Below, piece after piece: positions 44,875 to 55,504 of a stretch of 64,000 nucleotides of DNA (its first letter is position 1; each line of letters starts with the position of its first letter). The notes beneath the pieces were generated by a model. It was not told the DNA's origin. It saw only the letters and a program-made list of their open reading frames with translations, and searched no databases. This DNA comes from Prorocentrum cordatum. Its lineage: Eukaryota > Sar > Dinophyceae > Prorocentrales > Prorocentraceae. Where the stretch lies: contig CAUYUJ010000714.1 in NCBI GenBank assembly GCA_963575745.1, forward strand, positions 309,619 to 373,618, written 5' to 3'. The position numbers and the translations under genes were made by a program.

Positions 44875-45295
44875 CTCCTCCTCCTCCTCCTCCTCCTCCT
44901 CCTCCTCCTCCTCCTCCTAGTCCTCCTCCGCCTCCTCCGCCTCCTCCTCGCCCTTCTCCTCCTCCTCCTCCTCCTCCTCCTCCTCCTCCTCCTCCTCCTC
45001 CTCTTCAGGTCCCCGCGACGGCGGGCCCGAGGCGGGACGCCGACTCGGGCGGCGCGGAGCCTCGCCCTCGTGACCCGATGAAGCTCGGCAGGGCACCCGC
45101 CCTGCGGGGGACTCTTGGGGCGAGAGCCCGCTCCCCTGGCGCATGGTGTCCTCCTCCTCCTCCTCCTCCTCCTCCTCCTCCTCCTCCTCTCCTCCTCCTC
45201 TTCTCCTCCTCCTCCTCCTCCTCCTCCTCCTCCTCCTCCTCCTCCTCCTCCTCCTCCTCCTCCTCCTCCTCCTCCTCCCTCCTGCCCGGCCAGCC
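44875..45295. repeat. Two TCC tracts with a GC-rich insert
   Basis: TCC at 44875-45004 and 45147-45288. The insert 45005-45145 begins 'cttcaggtcccc' directly after the pyrimidine tract and so looks like an exon start, but no frame in it continues exon 7 or resembles SpoU. Confidence 0.9.
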
Positions 45296-45475
45296 AGAGA
45301 GCAGGAGGAGGAGAAACACGCAGACACAACGAATCCTCGATTCCCCAAGAAAATATGGGAAACGATGGGAAGTGGGGGGGAAGACAGAAACCCCGAACAT
45401 GTGGGAATAGATGGGGAATAGCGTTGTTTGTGTGTATTGATGTGTGTGTGTGTCCTGGGGCCCCTTCAATAAACC
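45295..45475 (+). repeat. Dispersed repeat family D
   Basis: From 'caggaggaggagaaacacgc' to 'cctggggccccttcaataaa'. Confidence 0.75.
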
Positions 45476-45479
45476 CCAC

Positions 45480-46845
45480 CCGTTCAAGATATGGTGCCCG
45501 TAGATCCCGGGCGGGATGCAAATGCAGCACGGCGATTGCGTCTTGTGTTGGGCCGGTTTGAGGTCTCGCGCGCTTCCGAGGAAATGTGTAGTCGCGGACG
45601 CCGATGTCACCGTGCACCACACTGCCCGTTCGGAGAACGAAAGTGGCTTAGGCGTGTGAGCGTGTTCGACCACGCGGAGTGGAAGCCCTCCGAGGAGTAT
45701 GTTGCGCGCGGGCAATGCAGTGCGAGCGGGCTCCAAGACTTCCACCCGCCCTTCGTGAGCAAGGTCGGCTCAATCGTCGACGAGCATACAGCAAGGACAA
45801 TGTGAACGTGAAGGTGGTTGGGGAGGGCCTCGGTCGAGGGGGCGGCGACGGTCTCGAGGATCTCCATCCTTTGCTTCAGCAGGCGGGCAAGACGACGAAA
45901 GCTTGGACGTGGGCGAGCAATACGACGAAGGCCTCGTTGAGAGCGCAGACTGCACAAAGGAGCTAGAGTTCGAGCGCCTCGGCTCACAAGACGGCGAGGG
46001 AGTTTGAGCCCGTAAGTTTCAAGAGCAGCGATGCGAATACTCAAGCTATAAAACGGGCAGCACGCCTAAGTTGTGTTAGCTTGGTGGTGGGTACAGGCCA
46101 AAGTGCTCCGTAGAGCAGGCCAGGACCGCCGCCGAGAGCATCACAGAGCGGCACTGCTACAATCCCGCTCGAGCCACCTACGGAGAACGCAGAGAGCTTT
46201 CGTTGTGGTGCCTGTGCTCGGCGCACCGTCAATGTGAGCAGAAGTGGTGGCAGTTCGAGCTCAGGGGCCTCCGCCTCCTGCATAGGGGAGTTCCACCTGG
46301 TCGGACACAAAGGGTGTCATTCGTGGTGGGGGGGGGGCGTTGTGGAGCGCGAGATCGCAACAGGATGAAGAGGAGGAGGAGTAGGAGGAGGAGGAGGAGG
46401 GAGAAGCAGGAATGGACGGGGACATGGGCCCAGTGGCATGTATTGGCGGATGAAGTGGCAATCAGTTGTGTAGAAAACGACGTGCGTATAAGCATGGCGT
46501 CGCCCCGTGTGTTCTGCCAGCGACATAGAGCGCTGGGGGGTAGAAGACCACCCGACAAGGTGGCAGAGTATCTGGCAAATCATGGGTCGCAAGACAAAGA
46601 AGATAGACACGCCGCCTTGGTCTCACATGTCGCACGCACACACGTGGGAAGTAACACATATACGCATTTAAGGCCCGTCGCCGCGCCATTCAAAAATGTA
46701 TCGTCCTTTTTCGGTGTGGTAGTATGGGGGAGGCACGAGGCCGAAGAGCAAAAGATTGGGCTGGTTGCTACAAAGACGCTGTCGAGTGTAGACGCTGCTA
46801 GCCAGCATGGATCCCAAGCAGTGTGTCCCTAGCCGTATATAGTGT
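45480..46845. other. Mostly unique sequence, no gene recognised
   Basis: A short GGA patch lies at 46366-46402. Frames on both strands are open for 100-200 codons but show no recognisable domain. Confidence 0.35.
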
Positions 46846-46849
46846 GCCA

Positions 46850-47205
46850 TCTATATGGTGCACCATGCGTGGTGCAGTTTAAGTGATGCAATCTAGGCTG
46901 TGAACTATATACGCCGCAATATATGTTATGCAACATTTGTGGAGCAACCCATCTGGTGCCATCTATGTGGTGCAATGGAGATGCTGCAATGTGTGTTGTA
47001 CATACAGCCCGTGTTGCGCAAAGATGTGATTTAACATGTGTGGTGCGCAATCTATGTGGTGTGCAATATGTGCGGTGCGATCTGCGTGGTGCAATATGTG
47101 TGGTGCAAATAGGTTTCGCGATCTATGTGGTGCAATATATGGCGTGTCGCTGGAGCAAGCTATGTGGTGCGATATTTCTGGTACAATAGATGGTGCGAAC
47201 TCGAT
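46850..47205 (+). repeat. TGTGGTGCAAT degenerate array
   Basis: About 20 degenerate copies of a 'ctatgtggtgcaat' word, AT-richer than the surroundings. The same word recurs in 48765-48870. Confidence 0.8.
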
Positions 47206-47324
47206 TTTTACCCATGATGTGACATATCTCACACTCTTGCAAACATCCCACCTACCTACCCGCAACTTGGGTTGCAAAGCTTCTTAAGACCGTGAAGGTA
47301 GGTTCCAAATGGCACTTGGCAACG

Positions 47325-48095
47325 ACACTGGCGCCGACGACGACGACGACGACGACAACAACGCCGACGACGACTACGACGACACCGACGACGTCTCCGA
47401 CGACTTCGACGACAGCGACAACGACGACGACGACGACGACGAAGACACCGACGACGACGACGTCGACGACGCCGACGCCGACGACGACAACGACGACGAC
47501 GATGACGACGCCGACGACGACGACGACGACGCCGACGACGACGACGTCGACGACGCCGACGACGACGTCGACGACGACGACGACGCCGACGTCGACAACG
47601 ACGACGCCGACGTCGACGACGACGACGACGACGCCGACGCCGACAACGACGCCGACGACGACGACGACGTCGCACACGAAGACGACGACGACGAGCGAGG
47701 AGGGAGCACGACGACGGCGACAACGACGACAACGACGAGGGAGGAGGGAGGACGGCGACGACGCGAACGACGAAGGAGGAAGGACGGCGACGCCGACGAC
47801 GACAACGACGAGGGAGGAGGGAAGACGACGACGACGACGACGACGACGACGGCGACGAAATAAGAGGGACGACGACGAGACGCCGACGACGGACCACGAT
47901 GACGACGAGGGAGGAGGAGGAAGGACGACCACGGCGACAACGACGACGGAAACGACCACGACGCCAAAGAGGACGACGACGACGAACACGAGGAAAGACA
48001 GAGGACGACGTAGGCGATGACGACGACGACGACGACGACGACGCGGGAGGAGGCAGGACGGCGACGACGACGACGACGCAAGAGCGCAAGAGCGC
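47325..48095. repeat. GAC array
   Basis: About 770 bp of GAC with GCC, GTC, AAC and 'gagggagga' variants. 'gacgagggaggaggga' recurs about four times, so the second half also has a longer periodicity. Confidence 0.95.
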
Positions 48096-48099
48096 GCGC

Positions 48100-48560
48100 G
48101 CACGCTTTTGTTGAAAATCCGCGTTGCGAAACTTTATGTTCTAGTAGGTTTATCGGACACACGATTGTGAAATTCTTCCGAAACCGATGGGTTTTGAAGG
48201 ATTTCGGCATGCGCGCGCGACGACGCGCGCGTCTGCACTTCGTCCCGTTTTTTGCAAAGGATTCTCGCGACGGCACACGCGCAAGGGCGTTCGACAGATT
48301 TCGATATGCGCGCGCGAAGTCCGTTTGGTAGCATTTTGTGAAAATCTTGAAAACCTATGGTTTCCTGAAGATTTCGGAAGAGCTCGCGCGTAAGCTTTTT
48401 TAGCAAATAAGTGTTGCGAAACCTTGTGTGTTCGTATGTGTTGTGGAAACTCGATTGCGAAATCCTTCCAGCACCGACGGTTTTGGAAGGATTTCGGCAT
48501 GCGCGCGCGACGACGCGCACGTGCGCACTTCATCCCATCTGTTGCAGGGGATTCGTGAAA
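48100..48560 (+). repeat. ~290-bp tandem repeat with GCGCGC cores
   Basis: 'gttgcgaaac' recurs at about 48122 and 48412 and 'aggatttcggcatgcgcgcg' at 48199 and 48489, a period of 290 bp. A more diverged half-unit lies between ('gaagatttcggaagagctcg'). Confidence 0.8.
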
Positions 48561-48764
48561 AAGGTGCTATGTTAGAACCAAAGATGTCCCCGCGCATCGT
48601 TTGTTTTTTATTTGGGAACCTTAGGGGGGTCGATCCCGGCCCCCCTGGGATAGTGTAATTTCATATTTCGGATGGACATTTGGTCAGAATCATATATGAT
48701 TTACATACCCGAAAGGGGGGGATAATGCCAGGGGGGGGTAGAGTCTATTTTAGAAAGGAGAATC

Positions 48765-48872
48765 TGCGTGGTGCAACCCATGTCGTACAACCTGTGTGGT
48801 GCAATCGGCGTGGTGCAATACGCGTGGTGCAGTCTATGTTGTGCGATCTGTGTGGTGCCATCTATGTGGACG
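48765..48872 (+). repeat. TGTGGTGCAAT array, second block
   Basis: 'gtgtggtgcaatcggcgtgg' and similar words; same family as 46850-47205. Confidence 0.8.
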
Positions 48873-49269
48873 TCGACGGGCCCAGGCGAGGGGCGTCGAC
48901 GAGGCGGCGACAAGGCGGCGCGGCGGGGCGGCGACAGCAACCACGGAGCCCCCAAATCGCAAGCCAGGCCTTAGACAAAGCAGCAAGAACCCCTGAGGGA
49001 ACGCAGCCAGGCCCAGAAGCAGCGGCGACGGACGGCGGCGACCGCGACTACGTAGCCGCCAGACCGACCCGCAGGCCCAGACGACGGGCGGCAACGAGGC
49101 GGCGACGGAGCGGCGACGGCGACAGTATAGCCGCCAGACCGACCCGCAGGCCCAGACGACCGACGGCGACGGTGCGGCGACGGCGACCATACATCCCGAG
49201 GACGAAAGTTTTCCTCTTGGGCCCGGAACGACGGCTTCAAGCTTTGTGCAAACGCGCATGAGATAACCG

Positions 49270-51380
49270 CCGTCGGATCCCGTGGAGTTCGCACGGATCC
49301 AATTGTGGTTTTGGCGTTTGCTTCGGTGGATCCGATTTCGGATTTGCTGGATCCGTGTTCGGTACCATTTGTTACGGCGGATCCGATTTTTACCCCGTTC
49401 TAAATGTCATATTATTAACTAAAACGGGGAACCGGAAGAAATCGGATCCGCGGACCCCAGAACCCGCCCGTGTTAAAATTCTACGGGGGAAGGGGGTTCG
49501 GTCATTATCTTCCAAGTCATCATCGCCATTTGCACCTCAAGAGGAAAATCTTTGGTCCTGCGTAAGTGTATCCGCCAGACCGACCTGCAGGCCCAGTTCC
49601 GTAGACCACAAGTAAGAGGGCCTAAGTGGAAGCATCATTTGGGAAATATTGTTGCATGGTCCGCGATTGCTTTGAGAAGCTTCCGCAGCTCCTGATGCAC
49701 TCGTCGGTTCCCCATCCCCTCCTCATCATCCCTCTTCCTTCCATCCCCCCCTCCGAGCTCCATCCTCCCTTCATCGTTCATCTTCACTTCATCGTTTACA
49801 TCCCTCCTCATCTCTGCGTTTACTATCATCATCCTCTTCCCTCCAGTATCATTCGCCACCCTCCTGCTACTATCCCTCCCACTCTCCTCCATCCGTTTAA
49901 TCGGTCTTTCCGCACATGGTTTTCCAAACGCGGGCGTATACACAAGCGCCATGGTTGTATGAGTGTTGCGCCATACGCCTACAGCATGACATAGATTAGC
50001 TGATTGGCGCACATAGGCTGCCTATATACTGTTGATGTGAGTCGCCTTGATCATTGAATTCATCGAGTTGGGCGGAGCAGTGTCTCACTCGTTTGCGGGA
50101 TGAGTCGACAGCAAAAGGTTCATGTTTCGTTCGTTGTGCGGAGGCGATGTTTGGGCGTCAGCGCAAGAGTTGGCGAACACATTGAGGCGCATTCAAAGGG
50201 AAATCCAGATCAGTGTCGCCGTCAGGGCGGGGGATACTATCTGTGCGTTTCGGGTTGTTGGGGTGAAGCGCGCAACAAGGGAAGCCCTAGAAAAAAAGAT
50301 GGCAGCGTAAACGCGCCCGATGAGATCCAGACTCGTGCAGGCGTAGCCTGCAGTAGTTGCGGCAATGTTTGGCGGGCGAGGCGCTGCAGGCACACCGCGA
50401 CTTCGCGCGGGAGCAAATCGAGGGGAGAAGGCGATCGAGCGGGCCGCGGATGGGATCGTTCAGCATGGCGAAGTGCTATGCGGAGTCGAACGCATGAATC
50501 AGAGCTTGTTGCGCCTGTGGTGTTGTGAGATTGTGGCAGTCCGTGCGAGAAGAGTGCATCGGCCCCGCCATGCCGCTCATTCTTCAGCGGCCGTCGTTTT
50601 GGCAGCGCGCACCTGTCTCATCTGGTTCTCACCACGCATGGTTGCCCCACTCGTCGGTGATGGCCAGAGGGGTGTCGAGGTGCTCGTTGCGGGTCGCGCT
50701 TGCATGTCGTCTACTCGACGTGGCGTGCGTGTTGATCTCGTTGCATCGGTGCAGCTCCCCGTCTGTTTGCATCGTCGTCCTCCTCTTGCCGTTCCCCCCT
50801 CTTCCAGAACATCTTCCTCCATGATTTCCTCTTCCGCGTCACCCCCTCCCTTATTGCTCTTTCTTCTCGCCCTCCTCCTCCTACTTGTCACCCTCGTCCC
50901 CGAAAATTCGGCACAGGCCACACGGATGGAGGGCGTCTCGTGCTCGGAATGTGGCCCTCGCTTGAGGCTGCGTCGAGTTTCAATCAGCTCAACGATTACA
51001 CAAAAAGGAGCTCTCGCTGCAGAGGTTTTGTTGGTTCGATGATCACATCCCTTGGCACTTCGTATACGCAGCGTGGCTGGAGGAGTAGAGGGCGGATTCT
51101 TTTCAAATGCCGCTCTCGCATGCAGACTGGGCCAAAGTACACCTTGTATTTCAAGGTCGTGCTTCCACCAAGGAAGGGAATAGTTGTGGGTGCTTTGTGA
51201 TGTGGAGTGGACTTGGGACGGGAGGGTTTGCTGCAGCACTGTTGGCACTCTTTGGGTTCATATTCGTTTTCCTCATCATCCTTCTCCACCCTCCTCTCCC
51301 TTTTATCTTCCCCCTCCTTTGCCCCTCCTCCTTCCCCCCTCCCCTCCCCCTTCTGGCCTTCCTTTTTCCTCCTCCACCCC
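49270..51380. other. Mixed low-copy sequence, no gene recognised
   Basis: 49275-49450 repeats 'cggatccgattt'-type words. 49690-49900 is pyrimidine-rich. 50920-51110 contains family H words ('ggatggagggcgtctcgtgc', 'ggcggattcttttcaaatgc'). A frame at 50100-50528 has a CSSCGNVW patch but is not recognised. Confidence 0.4.
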
Positions 51381-51387
51381 CTCCTCC

Positions 51388-51841
51388 GCAATGACTCAAT
51401 ATGAAAACTTCCTCTCTCCCCTGAGTCTGTGGCGGCATCTGTCTCGGAGTGTTCGGCCCCCCTCGCGCATGGTTTTCCACAGGATGTCGGCGAGTTGGGT
51501 TTTCGATTGTGTTTTTGTTCGAAATGCTGATCTCGCTGTGGCGCTGACCTAATTTTCTGGCTTCCGCTCGTTCCCGCTGCAGCGTTGGTTTCATTTCCGC
51601 GCTTCCGCTCTGTCCGAATCGTGATCCCGCTGCAGCGCTGGCCTTATTTCCGCGCTTCCGCTCGTTCCGAATCGTGTTCCCGCTGCAGCGCTGGCGTCAT
51701 TATTTCCAGCGCCATACCACGGCATGGTCTCCGGTCCATACGAATAGGATCCCAAAACTAGAAAATGAGATCTACGCCATGGTAAGGGATGGGAGGGAGG
51801 GGTAGGACGTCAGATATGACGCGAGCGCACCTAGCTTGTCG
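51388..51841 (+). repeat. Dispersed duplication A, copy 2
   Basis: Counterpart of 16797-17285; the last 60 bases ('ggtaagggatgggagggagg' onward) are nearly identical. Confidence 0.8.
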
Positions 51842-52034
51842 CCTCCCTCTCCCGCCTCTCCCCATCCCCCCCTCCTCCTCCTCGCTTACCCATCTCTCCG
51901 CGACCCTCGCCGCGACCCTCAAGGAGTATTTGGAGACCTTCAGAGGCCGTCGTCGTCGTCGTTATATTCGTCCTCTCTGTCGTATCAGTCCTCTCTGTCG
52001 CCCCCGCAAATCCGACGTATTGATTTTGGCCATG

Positions 52035-52140
52035 AGGGCCCCCGAAAGTCCCGACCCCTTGCCCAGGGCAAGTTTTTCGTACCGGGTCGTTTTCTGACGG
52101 CCCCCGGGGCCGGCGAGAACCCCCAGAGGCCGAAACCGAC
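52035..52140 (+). repeat. Dispersed repeat family C
   Basis: 'tcccgaccccttgcccaggg', 'tctgacggcccccggggcc' and 'cccccagaggccgaaa'. Confidence 0.65.
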
Positions 52141-52324
52141 GAAAACAATCCACACTGATTCTTGCTAAAACGTCTGTCGGGGGACAGCAAGATACCGATT
52201 TCTGGTAGACTCCCCCCCTCGGGGCGCGTTCTGACCAGCACTTCGAGGAGAACCCGGCCGTTGCCGCGAGGGCTCCAGGACGAGCAGCGGCATCGGCATT
52301 TCTTTTCCGAGGAGAAAAGCATGG

Positions 52325-52480
52325 CCCAGACGTGCAAGTTTCGGAAGTCCACGCTGATTTCTTGGATCGGCACTGGACCCCCCTCTCCTGGCGGGCGGAG
52401 CGCGCCAGGGGTGGCACCGGAGGCGCCGCCAGGGGGCTCCAGCGCCGATGCGAGAAATCCGCGCGGAACGCCGAATGCAG
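52325..52480 (+). repeat. Dispersed repeat family F
   Basis: Plus-strand counterpart of 2915-3065. Confidence 0.6.
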
Positions 52481-52609
52481 TTCTTGTCGGTTCCTGTTCC
52501 TCCTTGAGGAATGCCTCCAGGAGGTATTCCGTGACATGAGCATTTTGCCGTGGCGGAGTGTTCTTCGCCCAGAAGGTTCTTTCAGCTCTCTCTGAGGGAG
52601 AAAAGGGAA

Positions 52610-52811
52610 GGGGACGGGGAGAGGGAGGGGGAGGGGGAGGGGGAGGGGGAGGGGGAGGGGGAGGGGAGGAGGAGGAATAGGAGGAGGAGGAGGAGGAGGA
52701 AAAGGAAAAGGAGGAGGAGGAGGAGGAAGAGGAGGAAGAGGAGGAGTTCTCGTCGTCGTCCTCGCTGGGCGAGAGAGAGAGAGAGAGAGAGATATATATA
52801 TATATATATAG

Positions 52812-52860
<49 letters not shown>
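52610..52860. repeat. Purine tract with a TA core, directly before exon 8
   Basis: GGGGGA units (52612-52668), GGA/AAG (52675-52745), (GA)n, (TA)n (52790-52809), and (GA)n to 52860. A purine tract rather than a pyrimidine tract precedes the predicted acceptor, which is unusual and weakens that splice call a little. Confidence 0.95.
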
Positions 52861-52863
<3 letters not shown>

Positions 52864-52974
52864 GAGCGCCGCGCGGGCGGCGCGCCGTGCGTGCCGCTGG
52901 CGCGCGGGTGGGTGCCGCAGCCGCTCCCGCGGCTGGCGCTGGTGCTCGGGTCGGAGGGCGACGGGGTGTCGGAG
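52861..52974 (+). CDS. Exon 8: SpoU motif 2
   Basis: Encodes AERRAGGAPCVPLARGWVPQ followed by PLPRLALVLGSEGDGVSE. 'P.LALVLG.EGDGVS' is the second SpoU signature (P...V.G.E..G.S), part of the knotted cofactor site. The reading joins in frame to exon 7. A GA donor after VSE is chosen; beyond it the frame reads DPQPTGAAGRREEGQ and looks non-coding. The third SpoU motif was not found downstream. Confidence 0.65.
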
Positions 52975-53034
52975 GACCCCCAGCCCACGGGCGCGGCCGG
53001 GAGGAGAGAGGAGGGGCAGCGAGGGGGGATCTTC

Positions 53035-53220
53035 CGACCCAGATCAATCCAGACCCGGGTCAGTCAGGCCTTGCTGAATCCTGCAAGATCCTGCACCCAA
53101 GGTCAGTGCGAAGGATCCTGCAAGATCCTGCGGGATTGTGCACCCAAACCCGGGTCAGTGCGACCCTGGAGCTGCAGGATCCTGCAGGATCCGGCGCTCT
53201 GGCTGACCCCCCTTTGCATT
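53035..53220 (+). repeat. ATCCTGCA repeats
   Basis: 'gatcctgcaagatcctgc' and 'acccgggtcagt' words repeated over about 180 bp. Confidence 0.7.
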
Positions 53221-53224
53221 GACC

Positions 53225-54137
53225 CCCGTCTCTTGAGCCCCGAAGCGAGAGGGGGAGCGGGCGGGGGTAGGCCCCAGGGGGGGAGGCGTCGACCCGTGAG
53301 CGCCCACCGATCGCCGATGATGGGGGGCCGAGAAGCCCACCCCGCCCAGGAAGGTGCAGTTTCTCGCCCATCGGGGGCCCATCGGTCTCGCCATCGAGGG
53401 GGGTCCCTTCTGACTCCTGCTCACCGAGCTGAGGGCCACACGAGCCTCCCTCGGCCGAGCGCCAGCGCTCCACGAGGCGGAAGCCCGTGTGCCCGTGGCT
53501 CGCGCCCAGCTGTTGCGCCAGGCGGCGCGGCGGCGGCGGCGCGGTGGGGAGAGACCGAGGCGCCGCGGCCACGCGCGAGAAGGGGCGCGGGAGGGAGGCA
53601 GGGCAGGAGAGGCTGTGTCCGGTAGGTGGAGCTTTTTGTGGCCAGGGGCCCGAGACCAGAACCCCAACGCCAGGGGTCCCTCTTGGTGACGGGGCGGGGG
53701 GTGGACTCAAAATATGGATCTATTTAACGACTCTGGTTTCTTACGTTTTTCCGTACAACAGAGCAGACGTATGCGATTAGGTTGAGAAGAGAAACTGTTT
53801 TCAGATACAACGACAACCAGTGTGAACATACGCGCTCAAGTTGCGAAAGAGCAATGATACCTACATCGCAAATGCTGGGCGCTTGCGAATAATCCTTGCG
53901 TTGGAGGGCAGCAGGGTCTGGTCTACTGATTCGTTCACTGTTATTGCATGTCTCATGCGGGGTGGGGGCCCACTCGGGTGCCCCATGAGCCTTCCGGGGG
54001 GGAGGAGGACTCGGGCGGCGCAGGCCCCCCGATCGCAGCCCCGTGTCTTCCGCCTTCTGGTGCTTTGCCTCACTGAGAGTCTCCTGGCTTGCAGCAGCTT
54101 GCGCGGCGAAGCGTAGCCCCAGCGCCCAAGCAGTGGG

Positions 54138-54169
<32 letters not shown>

Positions 54170-55365
54170 AAAGGGCGGATTGGCGGCGCGGAAAGCGTGA
54201 CCCTTCGCTGGAGTGGCCCTTGGTGCGGGCCCGCGCTGGTCCCGCCAGCATTGGCCGACGCGCTTGGGTTGCGTGGACTTGGCTCCACACTCGGCCCCCG
54301 CGCGGCCCTGCAAAGCCGCGCACCAAAGGTCACTCTTGCCATGGGTCGCTCCAGCGTGCAGCCGAGGGGAGGGGGGCGGAGGAGGGCGCGGGGTTGGGCG
54401 GGAGAGGCGGGGTGGCTCACACACCCCGGCCGCGCCCCCACCTCCGCCGTGTTCCGCTTCCCTGCTTGCTCTCTCCCCCCCCTCCTGTCTCCCTCCTTGA
54501 AGCAGGCCTGGCCTGCAAGACACCGATCAGAAGTCCTACGAGAACAACAACTGTGGTGGATTGTAGACTCTTGTTGGGAAAAACCAAGAATATGGAATGG
54601 ACTTGGGGCGTTTTCTTGGAGGCGGTTCCCCGTTGAATTTTTACATTTGTGGATTCGGATTACTCTTTGAGGAATCGATTCGAGTGAAGTCCGATTTCCG
54701 AACGTAAAAGTTGTCTGAACTCCAGGGTGCGGCGCGCGTGATGGAGCGCAACCCCACTGCTCGGGGCGGCTTCCCAAGAAGGGGAGAGTTGGGGGGCTGC
54801 CGGGCTGCCCTTGGGCGAGACGCGATGGAGGGAGAATGGGAAGAAGGGGGGGAAAGGAGGAGGAGAAGGAGGTGGAGGAGGAAGAGGAGGAGGAGAAGGA
54901 GGAAGAGAAGGAGAAGGAGGAGAAGGAGAAGGAGAGAGGAGGGAAGAGAAAATAGGGTGAGGAGAGAGACAAGCATAGTGCGCTTGCTCTATATATGACA
55001 TCCGGCCCCTCTACCCGATCACGCCAATCCCTTCCCATTGCGTTGGTTTTCTGTACACACAGTTGCGAGCCATACTGCATTGATGTATACAGATGCCCAC
55101 ATGTATAGACGTGTGTGCAGGTATGTATGCGTGCATGGGTGCAGGTGTGTATGTTTGTATGTGTGTATGTATGCATGGGTGCATGTGTGTATGGTACCCC
55201 CCTCACACAGGGACCTATGTCATTATGCCTCTTTCTTCTTCGCCTCGTCGTGTAAGTGGAGGAGGAGGAGGAGGAGAGGAGGAGGAGGAGAAGCAGCAGC
55301 ATAATAAAGTAACAGAAGGATGGAATGAGGAGAAGGATTGCATCAAAGGAGGAAAACGGAGGAAG
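53225..55365. other. Low-repeat stretch, no gene recognised
   Basis: 53285-53370 resembles 42990-43085 ('cccaccccg.ccaggaa.gtgc' words). 54138-54170 is (GA)n, 54850-54955 is GGA-rich, 55090-55195 is rich in 'gtatgtatgcatgggtgca' words. A frame near 54020-54110 reads RVFRLLVLCLTESL and vaguely recalls SpoU motif 3, but is too weak to call. Confidence 0.4.
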
Positions 55366-55504
55366 GAGGAGGAGGAGGCTCCCGCCTGAGAGGTCCCCAA
55401 AAAATTAGCCTGGCGAAGGACCCAACCATATGCAACTGTGAATACCGCAAGTGTGAATATCGTTTTCGGCGGCGCTACCTCTGGGTAGTGGAGACGCATG
55501 CGAA

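Larger units (their letters stand above)
13974..52974 (+). other. Split gene: cold-shock domain plus SpoU-type RNA methyltransferase
   Basis: Eight exons with lengths 68, 340, 249, 216, 90, 104, 103 and 114 nt join in frame into 428 codons. Order: short N-terminus, cold-shock-like domain (VKW|FDPKRQYGFCSV ... DVFF), Ala-rich helical linker with ERVAAAVSAEIAPRLA and ERAAEWLDELLGG, then the SpoU/TrmH motifs FVLVLEGV with N..N and FRTCE|ALGIQELWLV (motif 1) and LALVLGSEGDGVS (motif 2). SpoU enzymes methylate the 2'-oxygen of ribose in tRNA or rRNA using S-adenosylmethionine; the cold-shock part would bind RNA. Intron lengths are 670, 363, 205, 412, 18794, 2276 and 14997. At most junctions the first bases of the intron resemble the first bases of the next exon. 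The last SpoU motif and the stop are missing from the window or hidden. The exon set is a reading by eye without transcript support. Confidence 0.6.

Noticed and set aside
45005-45145. GC-rich insert between TCC tracts with a good-looking acceptor (cttcag|gt)
   Set aside because: No frame continues exon 7 in phase with SpoU-like content; listed only as part of the repeat region.
54020-54110. RVFRLLVLCLTESL as a possible SpoU motif 3 exon
   Set aside because: Only the TESL part fits; the strongly conserved N-x-S after it is absent and the frame stops soon after.
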